Source of the DNA: an uncultured Campylobacterales bacterium
Lineage (GTDB): Bacteria > Campylobacterota > Campylobacteria > Campylobacterales > Arcobacteraceae
DNA: 64,000 bases
Assembly: GCA_947494995.1 (NCBI GenBank)
Contig: CANLWY010000006.1
Coordinates: forward strand, 178,857-242,856
Direction of reading: 5' to 3'
In this document: positions 37,320-48,607 of the stretch, one piece after another
How positions within the stretch are numbered: position 1 is the stretch's first letter
Layout: each line of letters starts with the position of its first letter
Position numbers and translations under genes: made by a program
Notes under the pieces: model-generated
Told to the model about the DNA's origin: nothing
Seen by the model: only the letters and a program-made list of their open reading frames with translations
Database searches by the model: none

Positions 37320-37357
37320 AAAAAGTCAATTACTCAAAATAGAGTAATTGACTTTTT
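37320..37357 (-). terminator. strong terminator downstream of frdB (second of two hairpins)
   Basis: A perfect 16-bp stem (AAAAAGTCAATTACTC with GAGTAATTGACTTTTT, 6-nt loop) ends in T-runs on either strand. It is the distal one of two consecutive hairpins after frdB. Confidence 0.8.
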
Positions 37358-37370
37358 GTACTTGTTTTAC

Positions 37371-37396
37371 TATATGAGAGGGAATCCTCTCATATA
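37371..37396 (-). terminator. hairpin immediately after frdB
   Basis: TATATGAGAGG pairs perfectly with CCTCTCATATA around GAAT, starting one base beyond the frdB stop codon. It has no long T-run and may protect the 3' end, with the next hairpin doing the terminating. Confidence 0.65.
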
Positions 37397-37397
37397 A

Positions 37398-38129
37398 TTA
37401 TCTAAGTGCTACTAGTTTTCTTCTTAAGTAAGCAATCTTATTTTGTAATGGTAAATGTTTTGGACAGTGATCTTCACAAGCAAGTAAAGACATACATCCA
37501 AAGATTCCATCATCATCACCGATTAATTCATAAAAATCTTCAGCCGTTCTTTTATCATGTGGGTCAACTTCAAATCTAGCAACTCTGTTAAGTCCAACTG
37601 GACCAACAAAGTCAGGTCTCATAAGTTTCGTACCACAAGATGCAACACAAATACCACATTCTATACATCTATCAAGTTCAAATGTTTCATTTGCTACATC
37701 TGGCTCAATTCTATCTTCCATTTTTGAAATATCAACTTCATGGTCAGATACAATCCAAGACTCAACTCTTTTAGACATTCCATCCATCCATTTACCAGTA
37801 TTTACTGATAAATCTTTGATTAGTTCAAAGGCTGGCATAGGAAGAAGTGTTAATTTTCCTTCAGGATAGTTAGCAATAAGTGTTCTACAAGCAAGAGCTG
37901 GTTTACCATTTACTACCATACCACAAGAACCACAAATACCCGCTCTACATACGAAGTCAAAAGATAAATCTGGATCCATCTCTTCTCTAATTTTCATTAA
38001 TGCAATAAAAAGAGTCATCCCTGGAGTCTCTTCTAATTTATAATCCACATAATGAGGTTTAGAAACCTTTGATCTTGGATTAAACTTAAGTACTGATATA
38101 GTTATTTCTCTACCTTTTTCTACGCTCAT
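37398..38129 (-). CDS. frdB: fumarate reductase / succinate dehydrogenase iron-sulfur subunit
   Basis: The 243-residue subunit has a [2Fe-2S] site ([11 protein letters not shown] plus a later ALAC), a [11 protein letters not shown] ferredoxin-type site and a third cluster region with [13 protein letters not shown]. It passes electrons between FrdA and the quinone-binding cytochrome b at the membrane. Length and sequence pattern agree with the W. succinogenes-type enzyme. Last gene of frdCAB, overlapping frdA by one base. Confidence 0.95.
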   Translation of the reverse strand: MSVEKGREITISVLKFNPRSKVSKPHYVDYKLEETPGMTLFIALMKIREEMDPDLSFDFVCRAGICGSCGMVVNGKPALACRTLIANYPEGKLTLLPMPAFELIKDLSVNTGKWMDGMSKRVESWIVSDHEVDISKMEDRIEPDVANETFELDRCIECGICVASCGTKLMRPDFVGPVGLNRVARFEVDPHDKRTAEDFYELIGDDDGIFGCMSLLACEDHCPKHLPLQNKIAYLRRKLVALR

Positions 38130-40114
38130 TACTTATCTCCTGCTCTTTCATTTTTCTCTTTGTAGTTCATTGGTAAACTAAATGGCATTAAAGCATCTTG
38201 AATTTCATGTCTATCTTTTCCTTCAGCTTCCATTTTTTCTCTTACAGAATCAACTTCTTCTTGTCTTTTTGCTGATAGTTCATTTTCAATAATCATACCT
38301 TTCGCACCATAACCTCTAAATGCTGGAGGCATTTCCATAGTCATAATATCTAAGTCTTCATATGTAACTGTAGGTTGAGTATCATCTTCACTTGGCCATG
38401 AAGTTAATGTTCTGTTTAGCCAATTTGCATCATCTCTTTTTAGGTAATCTTCTCTATAGTGAGCACCTCTAGATTCTGTTCTTTCTCTACCACCTTTAGC
38501 AACACAAAGTGCAACTTTAAGCATTCTTGGAACTCTATATGCTTCTTCTAGTTCAGGGTTACCACATCTTTCTTTAGACTTAACATTGATTTGTTTAGTT
38601 TTCTTTAATAAGTCTTCTAATTCATCAACTGCTTCAGCTAGTCCTGTACCATCTCTAAAAATACCAACTTTTTGATCCATAAGGTTTTGCATTCTATTTT
38701 TGATTCTGAAAATATCTTCATTACCATTGTATGATAAAATCTCATTTAAGTAAGCATCTTGTTTATCTAAGAATTTTTGAACTGTAGATGTTGGAATTGT
38801 AACGTCATTTTCTAAACAATAGTCAGCAAAGTAGTTACCAATAATCATACCTGCAACAACTGTTTCAGAAACAGAGTTTCCTCCAAGTCTATTAAATCCA
38901 TGCATATCCCAACAAGCTGCTTCACCACAAGCAAATAGACCATTTAGGTTTTGTGATTCACCAGTAGGTTTAGTTCTAATTCCACCCATTGAGTAGTGTT
39001 GCATTGGAAGAACTGGAGCCCATCCATCTTTACCTTCATCTGCTGGATCAATACCATTAAAGATTTGGCAAATTTCTTGTACATCTCTTAAGTTCTTTTC
39101 AATATGTTCTCTACCTAAGATAGAGATATCTAACCAGATATGCTCACCATATGGAGAAGGAACACCTTTACCATTTCTAATATGTTCAATCATTCTTCTA
39201 GAAACAACGTCTCTTGAAGCAAGCTCTTTTTTCTCTGGCTCATAATCAGGCATAAATCTGTGACCATCAACATCTCTTAAGATTCCACCATCTCCTCTAC
39301 AACCTTCTGTTAATAAAATACCTGATGGTACAATTGGTGTTGGGTGAAATTGTACTGCTTCCATATTTCCTAATGTAGCAACACCAGTTTCAAGTGCAAT
39401 TGCAGCTCCAATACCTTCACAAATAACAGCGTTTGTAGTTTGCTTAAATACTCTACCATATCCACCAGTAGCTATACATGTTCCTTTTGCAACATAAGCT
39501 TCTAGTTCTCCAGTAATTAAATCTCTTACAATAGATCCATAACATCTACCATTTTCATGGATAATTGATAATGCTTCTTTTCTATCTCTAATATCAACAT
39601 CATGTTTAAGTGCTTCATTTGCTACTCCAAATAACATTGTGTGTCCAGTAGCATCAGCTGTATAACATGTTCTCCATTTTTTAGTACCACCAAAGTCTCT
39701 AGATGTAATTAATCCATGTCTATCTTCATCTTCAGTAATTGTTGTTTTCTTTGCATTGATAACTGCTTCTCTAGAACCAGCTTCAACTCTTGACCAAGGT
39801 ACACCCCAAGATGCAAGTTCTCTAATAGCTTTTGGTGCAGTATGTACGAACATTCTAGCAACGTCTTGATCACATCCCCAGTCAGAACCTTTTACCGTAT
39901 CTGCAAAGTGTAAATCTTCATTATCACCATCTGACATTTTTGAGTTACCTAAAGATGCTTGCATACCACCTTGTGCAGCAGCAGAGTGTGATCTTTTAAC
40001 AGGAACAAGTGATAATACAACAGTACTTAATCCTTTTTTTTGTGCAGCAACTGCAGCTCTTAAACCAGCAAGTCCTCCACCAATAACTAATGCATCACAA
40101 TAATTAATTTTCAT
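38129..40114 (-). CDS. frdA: fumarate reductase / succinate dehydrogenase flavoprotein subunit
   Basis: The 661-residue subunit has the FAD-binding N-terminus ([16 protein letters not shown]) and the covalent-FAD histidine in [14 protein letters not shown]. The substrate region includes [23 protein letters not shown] and [10 protein letters not shown], with [23 protein letters not shown] near the flavin. It interconverts fumarate and succinate. No separate sdh operon is in the window, so this enzyme may serve both directions; that is inference. Confidence 0.96.
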   Translation of the reverse strand: MKINYCDALVIGGGLAGLRAAVAAQKKGLSTVVLSLVPVKRSHSAAAQGGMQASLGNSKMSDGDNEDLHFADTVKGSDWGCDQDVARMFVHTAPKAIRELASWGVPWSRVEAGSREAVINAKKTTITEDEDRHGLITSRDFGGTKKWRTCYTADATGHTMLFGVANEALKHDVDIRDRKEALSIIHENGRCYGSIVRDLITGELEAYVAKGTCIATGGYGRVFKQTTNAVICEGIGAAIALETGVATLGNMEAVQFHPTPIVPSGILLTEGCRGDGGILRDVDGHRFMPDYEPEKKELASRDVVSRRMIEHIRNGKGVPSPYGEHIWLDISILGREHIEKNLRDVQEICQIFNGIDPADEGKDGWAPVLPMQHYSMGGIRTKPTGESQNLNGLFACGEAACWDMHGFNRLGGNSVSETVVAGMIIGNYFADYCLENDVTIPTSTVQKFLDKQDAYLNEILSYNGNEDIFRIKNRMQNLMDQKVGIFRDGTGLAEAVDELEDLLKKTKQINVKSKERCGNPELEEAYRVPRMLKVALCVAKGGRERTESRGAHYREDYLKRDDANWLNRTLTSWPSEDDTQPTVTYEDLDIMTMEMPPAFRGYGAKGMIIENELSAKRQEEVDSVREKMEAEGKDRHEIQDALMPFSLPMNYKEKNERAGDK

Positions 40115-40905
40115 TACGCAACTCTCCCATCATTAATTTTATATTCCATAACTTTTGCAGTTGGAGTATATCTTTCACCTACTTTTCCAGCTTGTGCATT
40201 TTCGTAACCAATTTTCATATATGCAGCAAGTGTAGTAAATCCTAAAATTAAGAAGAACCAAGTTAAAGCTTTTTTCCACTTTTTAAGTTTAGCTCTAGTA
40301 GCTTTTGGATCATTTCCATCAAACCATCCCCATTTAACTGCAAGTCTGTATAGACCAATTGTTCCATGGAATTCAACTGCTAATAGTAAAAGGATATATA
40401 AAGGCCACATCCACTCAGACCAAACTCTATCTGCTGATGCATAAGGACCAATTTCAGATGGGTTTGTCATAATAATATATAGGTGAATAGAACCTAAGAA
40501 GAACATCGCAAAACCAGTAAATGCTTGTACAAACCAAAGTTTTGTATCTTCATGATTCATATTATCTGCGTGAGCTTTCATTACTTGGTACTGTTTAAAG
40601 TTACCAGGAAGTTTTCTCATACCCATAGCTGCGTGAGTAATAAAAATTATAAATATTACAAGTGCCGCAATTGATACTAGTAATGGACTTCCTCCATCGA
40701 AAATAAAACTAGCTTCTAAGAATTTTGTAACCCCATACATGAAATCCTTACTAATTAAAATTGACGATACTAATAACATATGTCCCCACATAAAAAGACC
40801 AAGAATCAATCCAGTTGCACTTTGAATATAATCAAGTTTTGCTGGGACTCTACTCTTCTTTCTCTCAACAGTCTTACCTAAATAACCTTCTATTAGGTCA
40901 CTCAT
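40114..40905 (-). CDS. frdC: fumarate reductase cytochrome b subunit
   Basis: The 263-residue membrane subunit has five predicted helices and the histidines expected to bind two hemes ([31 protein letters not shown]). It exchanges electrons with menaquinone. This di-heme, single-subunit anchor is the W. succinogenes form, unlike the two-subunit E. coli anchor. First gene of frdCAB; the start follows AAAGGATGTCAA. Confidence 0.94.
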   Translation of the reverse strand: MSDLIEGYLGKTVERKKSRVPAKLDYIQSATGLILGLFMWGHMLLVSSILISKDFMYGVTKFLEASFIFDGGSPLLVSIAALVIFIIFITHAAMGMRKLPGNFKQYQVMKAHADNMNHEDTKLWFVQAFTGFAMFFLGSIHLYIIMTNPSEIGPYASADRVWSEWMWPLYILLLLAVEFHGTIGLYRLAVKWGWFDGNDPKATRAKLKKWKKALTWFFLILGFTTLAAYMKIGYENAQAGKVGERYTPTAKVMEYKINDGRVA

Positions 40906-40948
40906 TTGACATCCTTTCTTATGAATTTCTTAAAAATTTAATAGCATG

Positions 40949-40954
40949 ATTATA
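40949..40954 (-). promoter_or_regulatory. -10 box of the frdCAB promoter (proximal)
   Basis: TATAAT on the minus strand, 43 bases before the frdC start codon, within a G+C-richer patch GCTATAATC. Confidence 0.55.
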
Positions 40955-40965
40955 GCGAAAGTGTC

Positions 40966-40993
40966 CTTATAATGGGTAGTGTTCATATGTCAA
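40966..40993 (-). promoter_or_regulatory. possible distal frdCAB promoter with -35 and -10
   Basis: On the minus strand TTGACA (40988-40993) and TATAAG (40966-40971) are 16 bp apart. It lies directly upstream of the proximal TATAAT, so the operon may have two start points. Confidence 0.45.
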
Positions 40994-41033
40994 ACTTATG
41001 TACAATTGTTGTGCGTGATAAGGGGGATAGAAT

Positions 41034-41062
41034 AAAAAAAGCCCTATTTTTAGGGCTTTTTT
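41034..41062. terminator. terminator of the nuo operon
   Basis: A-run, then GCCCTA pairing with TAGGGC around TTTT, then a T-run, making a symmetrical terminator active on either strand. It lies 65 bases past nuoN and before the frd promoter. Confidence 0.8.
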
Positions 41063-41126
41063 ATAAGTCTATAAATTATAGATAATTTTAAAATATTATG
41101 CAAGTGTGTTACATATTAACACATCA

Positions 41127-42632
41127 CTATTTTATAAATAGTGATTGAATTGAAATTTGTGTTAAATCAATTAGTGTGTCAATATTTAAAGAAGGCATAA
41201 AGAATACAACTGCATTACCAATACCTCCAACAATTGTAGCTACTGCTAAAAATGCAATTGCATATGTTGAAATTCTTTTGTCATTAAAGTCATTAGATAC
41301 ACACTCTTCTTTAGTTGGGTAGAAGTACATCATGGCAATTAGTTTCAAATAGTAGTATACAGATACAAAAGTAGCTAAAATTGCTAATATAACAAGTGAC
41401 ATAAATCCTGCATTAATAGCTTCTGTAAATACATAGAATTTACCAATAAATCCAATTGTTCCTGGAATTCCTGCTAGAGAAAATAAGAAAATTGTCATTG
41501 CTGCTGCTAAAAATGGTCTCTCTTTTGCTAAACCCTTAAAGTCATCATATGTAATTCTTACTTTTGTTTGAGAAATAATGTGTGAAATAATACCAAATGC
41601 ACCTAGTGCTGATATTAAGTATGCAATAAGATAGAATACTGTTGCATAAGCTGCATGAATATTTTGTCCTAATGATATAAATGCTAATAAAAGGTATCCA
41701 GTATGAACAACTGAAGACGCTGCAAGCATTCTTTTAATAATTTGTTGTGTAATTGCAAGCCAAGTACCAAATATAAGTGTAAAGATGATAATCGCATAAA
41801 TAATTCCATCCCAGAAATCAATCATAGGAGCTATATCTTGTAATACTGCTCTTAAGAAGAATGAAAAAATTGCAATTTTAAAAGTTGATGCCATGTATGC
41901 AGTAATAATCATTGGCGCACCTCTATATACATCTAATACCCAAGATTGGAATGGGAACGCCGCAATTTTAAATAGGAATGTAAATAGAATTAGTGTTAAA
42001 CCAATATATAATAAGGCTAAGTCTCCACCTTGATTATTTGCAATGTATGTAGCAATTTCACTTAAGTTTGTAGTTTGCGTTGCACCAAATACTAATACAA
42101 CACCTAAAAGGTAAAATGCTCCAATAAATGAACCAAGTACTAAGTATTTGAAAATAGCTTCAACTCTTAATTTATCATCAGAGTTGTATCCTACCATTAC
42201 ATATACAGCAAATGAAGCAATTTCTAAAGCAATATATGCAGTTACAAGCTCATTTGAGTTTGCAAGTAACATCATTCCAAATAGAGCAAATAGTAAAATT
42301 GAGAAGAATTCACCTTTAAAATAGCTTCTATGTTGGAAATAGTGCTCACCAATTAATAGTGTTAAGATAGTTCCTGCAATTAATAGTACATTAAAGAAGT
42401 TTGAAAAACTATCAAAGATCAGAACATCATTAAAAATTGAATTATATGGTCTTGCTGAATATAAATCTCCGAATGGAACTAGTGACATAAATAGAGCAAC
42501 AACTAAAAATATAGATGCTACCCAAATATAATTCTTTACAGTAAACTTTTTTTCATACATACTCATAAACATCAGAGCAAGTGCTGCTACTAAAACAGTT
42601 ATAGCTGGTAATATGTGAATTAATTGACTCAT
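41127..42632 (-). CDS. nuoN: NADH-quinone oxidoreductase subunit N
   Basis: The 501-residue, antiporter-like membrane subunit of complex I has about 14 helices and the ND2 signatures [33 protein letters not shown] and [13 protein letters not shown]. It forms part of the proton-pumping arm. Its start overlaps the end of nuoM by 4 nt; it is the last gene of the operon. Confidence 0.95.
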   Translation of the reverse strand: MSQLIHILPAITVLVAALALMFMSMYEKKFTVKNYIWVASIFLVVALFMSLVPFGDLYSARPYNSIFNDVLIFDSFSNFFNVLLIAGTILTLLIGEHYFQHRSYFKGEFFSILLFALFGMMLLANSNELVTAYIALEIASFAVYVMVGYNSDDKLRVEAIFKYLVLGSFIGAFYLLGVVLVFGATQTTNLSEIATYIANNQGGDLALLYIGLTLILFTFLFKIAAFPFQSWVLDVYRGAPMIITAYMASTFKIAIFSFFLRAVLQDIAPMIDFWDGIIYAIIIFTLIFGTWLAITQQIIKRMLAASSVVHTGYLLLAFISLGQNIHAAYATVFYLIAYLISALGAFGIISHIISQTKVRITYDDFKGLAKERPFLAAAMTIFLFSLAGIPGTIGFIGKFYVFTEAINAGFMSLVILAILATFVSVYYYLKLIAMMYFYPTKEECVSNDFNDKRISTYAIAFLAVATIVGGIGNAVVFFMPSLNIDTLIDLTQISIQSLFIK

Positions 42633-44119
42633 TTTGTTGCTCCAATCTGTAAAATATCATTTAAATAGTGCGTAACCGTTGGTTCAAATTTGTTTAAGAA
42701 GATTTCAGGATAAATACCCATTAAGAATACTAAGATAACCCAAGGTGTAATACCAATAATTTCTTTAATTTTTAAATCTCTAAATTTTAAATCAGCTCCA
42801 CCATCAGCTTCTCTTTTTTGTAAGATAGCTCTTTGGAACATCCATAACATATACGATGCACCAACAATAACTGTAACAGCTGAGATATAACCTAAAGTAT
42901 GATTAAATTGATAAATACCAAAAATAATTAGTAGTTCAGCAACAAATCCATTTGTCCCTGGTAAACCAACATTTGCAAATAACATAATTGCAAAAACAGT
43001 TGTAAAGATTGGTGCTTGTTTCGCAAGACCTCCTAAATCTTTAATTGTTTTTAGTCTTGTCTCTGTATAAATAATACCAACTAATAAAAATAACGCACCT
43101 GTAGCAATAGCATGCGCAATGATAAGATATAGTGCACCATTAATACCGTACTCGTTTAATGAGAAGATACCCGCTGCAATAAAACTTAAATGAGATGCAG
43201 ATGAATAAGCAAACATTCTTTTAATATCATCTTGCATAAGTGCTGCAATTCCATAGTAAACAAGACCAAATAAACCAATGAATACAAAGAAAGTTGAGAA
43301 CTCAATATAAATTTCTGGAAAAATTGGAATCATGAATCTTACAATTGCATAAACACCAAGTTTTGCCATAATTGATGATAATAAGAAAACTGCACCAGTA
43401 GGAGCGTTCTTATACGTTTCCATAATCCAAGTATGAAAAGGAAATAGTGGTATTTTAATACCAAAGGCTGTTAAGAAGGCTAAGAATAGCCAAATATTCT
43501 CAGTGTAACTTAATGTTGTTATTTGTGTTAATTTATGGTACTCAAATGACCATACTCCAAACTCATTATGGTATGCAACTCCAAGATATAATATAGCAAC
43601 GAACATAAGTAGTGAACCTGCCATAGTATAAACAGTTACTTTGATTGTTGTGAATACTTTGTTTTCATATCCTAATATACCAATAAGTAAGAATACAGGT
43701 AATAGCATAAGCTCCCAAAAGAAGTAGAAAAGAATAATATCTAATGATAATAATGCTCCAGTTACACCAGTTTGAACTAGAAGCATATTTATCCAATATC
43801 CTTTTGTATCTCTTGCCCATAAATACATATAAGCTGAAGGAATTAAAATAGCAATCATCATTAATATAGTTAATGAGAATCCATCAACCCCAATATAATA
43901 ATTGATTCCATATGCTGCAATCCAAGGTACGTTTGTAACAAACTGCATACCTGCACTTGGTTCAAATTCAATATATAATTTAAGTACTAGTGCTAATACA
44001 ATTAAAGTTGTTAAAAAAGCTACATTTCTAACTGTTTCAACATGTCTTGTTGTAACCATTAAACCGAAGGCTACAAAGGCCGGTAAAAATATTATAAATG
44101 ATAAAATATTTGCACTCAT
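42629..44119 (-). CDS. nuoM: NADH-quinone oxidoreductase subunit M
   Basis: The 496-residue, ND4-type antiporter-like subunit has the key membrane motifs [15 protein letters not shown] (with the conserved glutamate), [22 protein letters not shown] and [13 protein letters not shown]. It pumps protons in the membrane arm. It starts one base after nuoL ends. Confidence 0.95.
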   Translation of the reverse strand: MSANILSFIIFLPAFVAFGLMVTTRHVETVRNVAFLTTLIVLALVLKLYIEFEPSAGMQFVTNVPWIAAYGINYYIGVDGFSLTILMMIAILIPSAYMYLWARDTKGYWINMLLVQTGVTGALLSLDIILFYFFWELMLLPVFLLIGILGYENKVFTTIKVTVYTMAGSLLMFVAILYLGVAYHNEFGVWSFEYHKLTQITTLSYTENIWLFLAFLTAFGIKIPLFPFHTWIMETYKNAPTGAVFLLSSIMAKLGVYAIVRFMIPIFPEIYIEFSTFFVFIGLFGLVYYGIAALMQDDIKRMFAYSSASHLSFIAAGIFSLNEYGINGALYLIIAHAIATGALFLLVGIIYTETRLKTIKDLGGLAKQAPIFTTVFAIMLFANVGLPGTNGFVAELLIIFGIYQFNHTLGYISAVTVIVGASYMLWMFQRAILQKREADGGADLKFRDLKIKEIIGITPWVILVFLMGIYPEIFLNKFEPTVTHYLNDILQIGATK

Positions 44120-44120
44120 A

Positions 44121-46010
44121 CTATAATCCTAGAGAAATATATAAATAGATAAACACAATACTCATACCAACTAGCATAAGTCCTGCGTAAAATCTTACAT
44201 TTGCATTTTGAATAGTTGCAACTTTTTTACCAGTTTCAAGGAACTGGTTACAAGTTTGCATAATCACATTATCAATAATTTTCATATCAATTGTTTTGTC
44301 AATAATTGTAGAGACTTTCTTTGAAGACTTTACAAATATAACATCATAAAACTCATCAACATAAAATTTATTAGCAATTAAACCTTTTTCATCTTCAGGT
44401 TTAAATACATCAAAGTTAGCATATTTTTTATATGCAACAAAAATTCCAGCAGCAGCAACTGCAACTGATAATACCATTAATATGTATTCTGTTTCATGTG
44501 CCATATGAAGTTTGATTGAGTTAGTTTGAGCTAACCAAGTATCAACCATATGTTCTCCACCTAATACTGTTGGAAGATTTAAAAAACCAGCTCCAACTGC
44601 TCCAACTGCTAAAATAAGTAGTGGGATAGTAATTGTTTTTGATGTATAAACATAAGGCTTGTCATGTTTGTTTGGTGCAACAAATAGAATAAAATACATT
44701 CTAAACATATAGAAAGCTGTTAAGAATGCTGTAAACATACCAATAAACCAAATTAGATATTGTCCTTCTTGGAATGCAGCTGCTAAAATTGCATCTTTAG
44801 AAAAGAAACCAGAGAATGGAGGAATACCTGCAATTGCAATAACACCGATTAAGAATGTAATTCCAATGATTGGTAATTGAACTCTATGTTGAGCCATTTT
44901 GAAAATATTTTGTTCATGATGTAAAGCAATAATCATACCACCTGCACCCATGAATAACATAGCTTTAAAGAAAGCGTGAGTTAATACGTGGAAAAGTCCA
45001 GATGAATAAAATCCAAGACCTACTGCAATAAACATATATCCTAATTGTGACATAGTTGAGTATGCAAGAATTTTTTTAACATCTTGTTGTCTTGTAGCGA
45101 TAACTGCTGCTAATAATGCAGAGAAAGCACCAATATAAGCAATAAATGTCCCAATCTCTTCAATCCCAGAGTAAAGGAAACCAAATCTAGCAACCATATA
45201 AACACCAGCTGTTACCATTGTAGCTGCGTGAATAAGTGCCGAAATTGGAGTTGGACCTGCCATCGCATCAGGAAGCCATACATATAGTGGAATTTGAGCT
45301 GATTTACCCATAGCCCCAACAAATAGTAAGAAACCAGAAAGTGCTAATAGTCCAGCAGAACCATTAGAAATATTTGCTTCTAAAGATGTAAAGCTTAGAT
45401 CAACTTGTCCTAAAGCAAAGAATAGTGTAACAATACCTAATAAGAATCCAAAATCACCAACTCTATTTGCAATAAATGCTTTATTCCCAGCAATAACATT
45501 TTCTTTATCAGTATAGTAGAATGCAATTAAAAGATAAGAACAAAGTCCAACCCCTTCCCATCCAATAAAAAGAATAACTGGATTATCTGCTAATACTAAG
45601 ATAAGCATTGATGCTAAGAATAGGTTAAAATATGCAAAAAACTTACCAAAACCTTCATCTTTTGTCATATACCCAATTGCATAAATATGAATTAACCATC
45701 CAATAAAAGTTACAAACATTGACATAAAGATTGCTAAGTTATCTCCTAGGAATCCCATTGTAATATTTAAACTATCAATTTGTACCCAAGTAAACAGTTC
45801 TTGCTTAAATGTTGCTCCGGTTTCTACCATCTCTAAGAACAGAGTTAATGTAATTAAAAATGCTATTAATGGAGTACCAGTTCCAATAAGTGAGAATACA
45901 ATCTCAGGAACTTTTCTCTTTTTAATATGGTAAAAATAGAATCCACCATTTAAAATAGCACCAATTAAAGGAGCTAAAATAATCCATACCAAAAGATTAG
46001 TACTTATCAT
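44121..46010 (-). CDS. nuoL: NADH-quinone oxidoreductase subunit L
   Basis: The 629-residue, ND5-type subunit shows ILFIGWEGVGLCSYLLIAFYYT, GKSAQIPLYVWLPDAMAGPTP and KKILAYSTMSQLGYM. The C-terminal long lateral helix region is also present. It forms the distal end of the proton-pumping arm. Its start overlaps nuoK by 14 nt. Confidence 0.95.
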   Translation of the reverse strand: MISTNLLVWIILAPLIGAILNGGFYFYHIKKRKVPEIVFSLIGTGTPLIAFLITLTLFLEMVETGATFKQELFTWVQIDSLNITMGFLGDNLAIFMSMFVTFIGWLIHIYAIGYMTKDEGFGKFFAYFNLFLASMLILVLADNPVILFIGWEGVGLCSYLLIAFYYTDKENVIAGNKAFIANRVGDFGFLLGIVTLFFALGQVDLSFTSLEANISNGSAGLLALSGFLLFVGAMGKSAQIPLYVWLPDAMAGPTPISALIHAATMVTAGVYMVARFGFLYSGIEEIGTFIAYIGAFSALLAAVIATRQQDVKKILAYSTMSQLGYMFIAVGLGFYSSGLFHVLTHAFFKAMLFMGAGGMIIALHHEQNIFKMAQHRVQLPIIGITFLIGVIAIAGIPPFSGFFSKDAILAAAFQEGQYLIWFIGMFTAFLTAFYMFRMYFILFVAPNKHDKPYVYTSKTITIPLLILAVGAVGAGFLNLPTVLGGEHMVDTWLAQTNSIKLHMAHETEYILMVLSVAVAAAGIFVAYKKYANFDVFKPEDEKGLIANKFYVDEFYDVIFVKSSKKVSTIIDKTIDMKIIDNVIMQTCNQFLETGKKVATIQNANVRFYAGLMLVGMSIVFIYLYISLGL

Positions 46011-46320
46011 GATTCTCTCCTTGTTTTAATGTAGTAAAGATATCTGTATCAAGCGATTTTTTAGATCTATATAATAAAATAATTACAGATAAGAAAATTG
46101 CAGCTTCTGCAGCAGCAATAGAGATTACCATTACAGTAATAATTTGTGGATCCATATTAAAGTGGTATCTCGCAAATGTTATAAGAAATAGATTTACCCC
46201 ATTTAACATTAACTCAATTGACATATAAATTACAAATATATTTCTTCTTGCAATTACACCTATAACTCCAATAGAAAAAAGAATCATAGAAACAAAAGCA
46301 TATGATGTTAAACTTATCAT
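45997..46320 (-). CDS. nuoK: NADH-quinone oxidoreductase subunit K
   Basis: The 107-residue, three-helix subunit has the ND4L pattern IGVIARRNIFVIYMSIELMLNGVNL with a conserved membrane glutamate and EAAIFLSVIILLYR. It carries protons along the central hydrophilic axis. It overlaps nuoJ (ATGA). Confidence 0.94.
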   Translation of the reverse strand: MISLTSYAFVSMILFSIGVIGVIARRNIFVIYMSIELMLNGVNLFLITFARYHFNMDPQIITVMVISIAAAEAAIFLSVIILLYRSKKSLDTDIFTTLKQGENHDKY

Positions 46321-46835
46321 GAGTTTTCCTTATTTACTTTTTTTCTTTTAGCTAATACAATTGAACCAACTAATGCAATTAAAAGTAGAATTGAGATTAA
46401 CTCAAATGCAACAATCCAATCATTATATAAAAGCATACCAACAGGTTTGATATCTCCAAACTCATTGTTTACTATATTCATGTCTGCTTCAGGTAGATTT
46501 GCAACAGCTTTTAAGATTACAATATTAACAGGAACCATAATTGCTGCACCAATTGCTATTAATGTATACTTTTTTGGTTCTTTTGGTAAATCATCTTCTT
46601 TAATATTAAGAAACATCAGAATAAATAGTATAAGCGTCATAATAGCTCCAGCATACACAATTATCTGTACCATAAAAAGAAAAGTAGCATTTAATAATGC
46701 AAACAGACCTGCAACTGATAAAATAGAAACTAACAGTCCAAGTGCAGAATACATTGGGTTTCTATATACTAACATTCCAACCCCACCTAGTATTGCAAAA
46801 AAACTAAGTCCAATAAATACAATATCACTCATCAT
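46317..46835 (-). CDS. nuoJ: NADH-quinone oxidoreductase subunit J
   Basis: The ATG at 46835 follows AAAGGA with 5-nt spacing and gives 172 residues; the longer frame from 46856 would overlap nuoI by 32 nt. It has five helices, with the ND6 pattern NPMYSALGLLVSILSVAGLFALL and FMVQIIVYAGAIMTLILFILMF. It is part of the membrane arm next to NuoK. Confidence 0.92.
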   Translation of the reverse strand: MMSDIVFIGLSFFAILGGVGMLVYRNPMYSALGLLVSILSVAGLFALLNATFLFMVQIIVYAGAIMTLILFILMFLNIKEDDLPKEPKKYTLIAIGAAIMVPVNIVILKAVANLPEADMNIVNNEFGDIKPVGMLLYNDWIVAFELISILLLIALVGSIVLAKRKKVNKENS

Positions 46836-47331
46836 CAAAATCCTTTGAACGCTCATGAGACATAAGTCGTTCTTTATCTACTACAAATTCTTCTCTCGTA
46901 CTTGCTGTAAATGAAAAAATTCCAGTATCCATTCTAATTGCATCACAAGGGCAAGCCTCTACACAATATCCACAAAATACACACTCTAAAAGGTCAATTT
47001 TAAACTGTTTTGGTCTTTTTTCAGCTACTTCATCAAATCTCTCTTCTGCATCAATGAAAATACATTGTGCAGGACAAGCTGTTGCACACATATAACATGC
47101 AACACATTTTTCACTACCATCATCCCATTTTGTTAATCTATGAACACCTCTATATCTTTCTGTGATATCAGTAGGTTGAACTTCAGGATATTGCATAGTT
47201 TTTAAGTTTGAAATATCACTTAAGTTTTTAGTAAAATGTTTTATAGTCGTTTTCATACCTGCTGCAATTGCAGGGATATAAAGTTTATCTTTTAAAGAAT
47301 TACCATGTCTTGGTACTATTTTTACACCCAT
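46825..47331 (-). CDS. nuoI: NADH-quinone oxidoreductase subunit I
   Basis: The 168-residue, ferredoxin-like subunit has two complete 4Fe-4S motifs (CVACYMCATACP and CVFCGYCVEACP). They hold the N6a/N6b clusters that pass electrons toward NuoB. It starts one base after the nuoH stop and overlaps nuoJ slightly. Confidence 0.95.
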   Translation of the reverse strand: MGVKIVPRHGNSLKDKLYIPAIAAGMKTTIKHFTKNLSDISNLKTMQYPEVQPTDITERYRGVHRLTKWDDGSEKCVACYMCATACPAQCIFIDAEERFDEVAEKRPKQFKIDLLECVFCGYCVEACPCDAIRMDTGIFSFTASTREEFVVDKERLMSHERSKDFDDE

Positions 47332-47332
47332 A

Positions 47333-48607
47333 TTAACTCCCCATAGCTACTACTACAATAGCCGTAATTACAATATTTAAAATAGATAGTGGTATTAGCA
47401 CTTTCCAACCTAACATTTGAAGTTGGTCATATCTAAATCTTAATAATGTCCATCTTATCCAGATATAAACAAATGCCATAAAAAAGAATTTAACTAAGAA
47501 TGTACCAATTTGAATTGCAGTAACTGCAATATTTGTTCCATTTTCACCTAGACCTGCGATTAGAATTGAACCTAATACCATAAATAGAACAATAGCAATT
47601 ATCCAGAATGTTTTAACTAAGATATTTTTTTCTCTTACTCTACTATCGTTTTCATCTAACCAGTTATAGTTTTTATTCATCCATTTTGTTAAGAAATATA
47701 CTTTTAATGGAACAAGAATCATTATAGCAATAATTACATAGTTAATATTTGCTTGAAGCGTTGCTGTATCCATCCATGGTACTTGATATCCACCTAAGAA
47801 TAGAGTAACAATAATTGCAGATGATGCAGACATAGCAGCATACTCACCAACTTGGAAAAGACCAAATCTCATAGCTGAATATTCTGTATGATAACCTGCA
47901 ACAATTTCTGATTCACCTTCTGCAATATCAAAAGGAGTTCTGTTTGTTTCAGCAAATGAAGTTACGATAAATATTAAAGCTGCAAGTGGTTGCATAAAAA
48001 TACCCCATGCTGGGATAACTCCAAAAATAACTCCACTTTGAGCTTGAACCATTTCATTTAAATGAATTGATCCATAAGTTAAAAGCATAGAGATAATTGA
48101 TAAAGCCATTGCTGCTTCATATGAAATAACTTGTGCAGAAGCTCTGATACCACCTAAAAGACCATATTTGTTTTCAGATGAATAACCACCTAAAATAATA
48201 CCAAATACAGAAAGCCCAGCAAATGCCAAGAACCACATAATTCCAAGACTTACAGGAACAGCTTGCATTGAATAGCTAATTCCATCAAGTACAAGATTAT
48301 CTGCAAATGGAATAACTGCAAATGTTAAAAATGAGCAGATAAATACAATCGCTGGGGCAATTGTATATAAAAATTTATATTTTATATGTGCAGGTGTAAA
48401 ATCTTCTTTAAAAACAAGTTTTAACATATCTGCAATTGCTTGGATTAAACCACCAAGTCTAATACCTGCAATAGAAGCTCTGTTTGGACCAGTTCTATCT
48501 TGGATAAAACCAGCAATTCTTCTCTCCCACCATACAAAAACAGGAGTAAGACCTACAGCAAGAACTATTGCCAATGCAATGTTTACAATTATAATAACTG
48601 CATTCAT
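47333..48607 (-). CDS. nuoH: NADH-quinone oxidoreductase subunit H
   Basis: The 424-residue, ND1-type subunit has eight or more helices and the quinone-site motifs VWWERRIAGFIQDRTGPNRA and ETNRTPFDIAEGESEIVAGYHTEYS. It joins the peripheral and membrane arms. It is longer than the E. coli protein (325), mainly in the N-terminal and C-terminal membrane parts. It overlaps nuoG by 4 nt. Confidence 0.95.
   Translation of the reverse strand: MNAVIIIVNIALAIVLAVGLTPVFVWWERRIAGFIQDRTGPNRASIAGIRLGGLIQAIADMLKLVFKEDFTPAHIKYKFLYTIAPAIVFICSFLTFAVIPFADNLVLDGISYSMQAVPVSLGIMWFLAFAGLSVFGIILGGYSSENKYGLLGGIRASAQVISYEAAMALSIISMLLTYGSIHLNEMVQAQSGVIFGVIPAWGIFMQPLAALIFIVTSFAETNRTPFDIAEGESEIVAGYHTEYSAMRFGLFQVGEYAAMSASSAIIVTLFLGGYQVPWMDTATLQANINYVIIAIMILVPLKVYFLTKWMNKNYNWLDENDSRVREKNILVKTFWIIAIVLFMVLGSILIAGLGENGTNIAVTAIQIGTFLVKFFFMAFVYIWIRWTLLRFRYDQLQMLGWKVLIPLSILNIVITAIVVVAMGS

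Noticed and set aside
46447..46848. Antisense open frame of 133 residues opposite nuoJ
   Set aside because: It is a mirror of membrane-helix codons in nuoJ; no family resemblance and no ribosome site.
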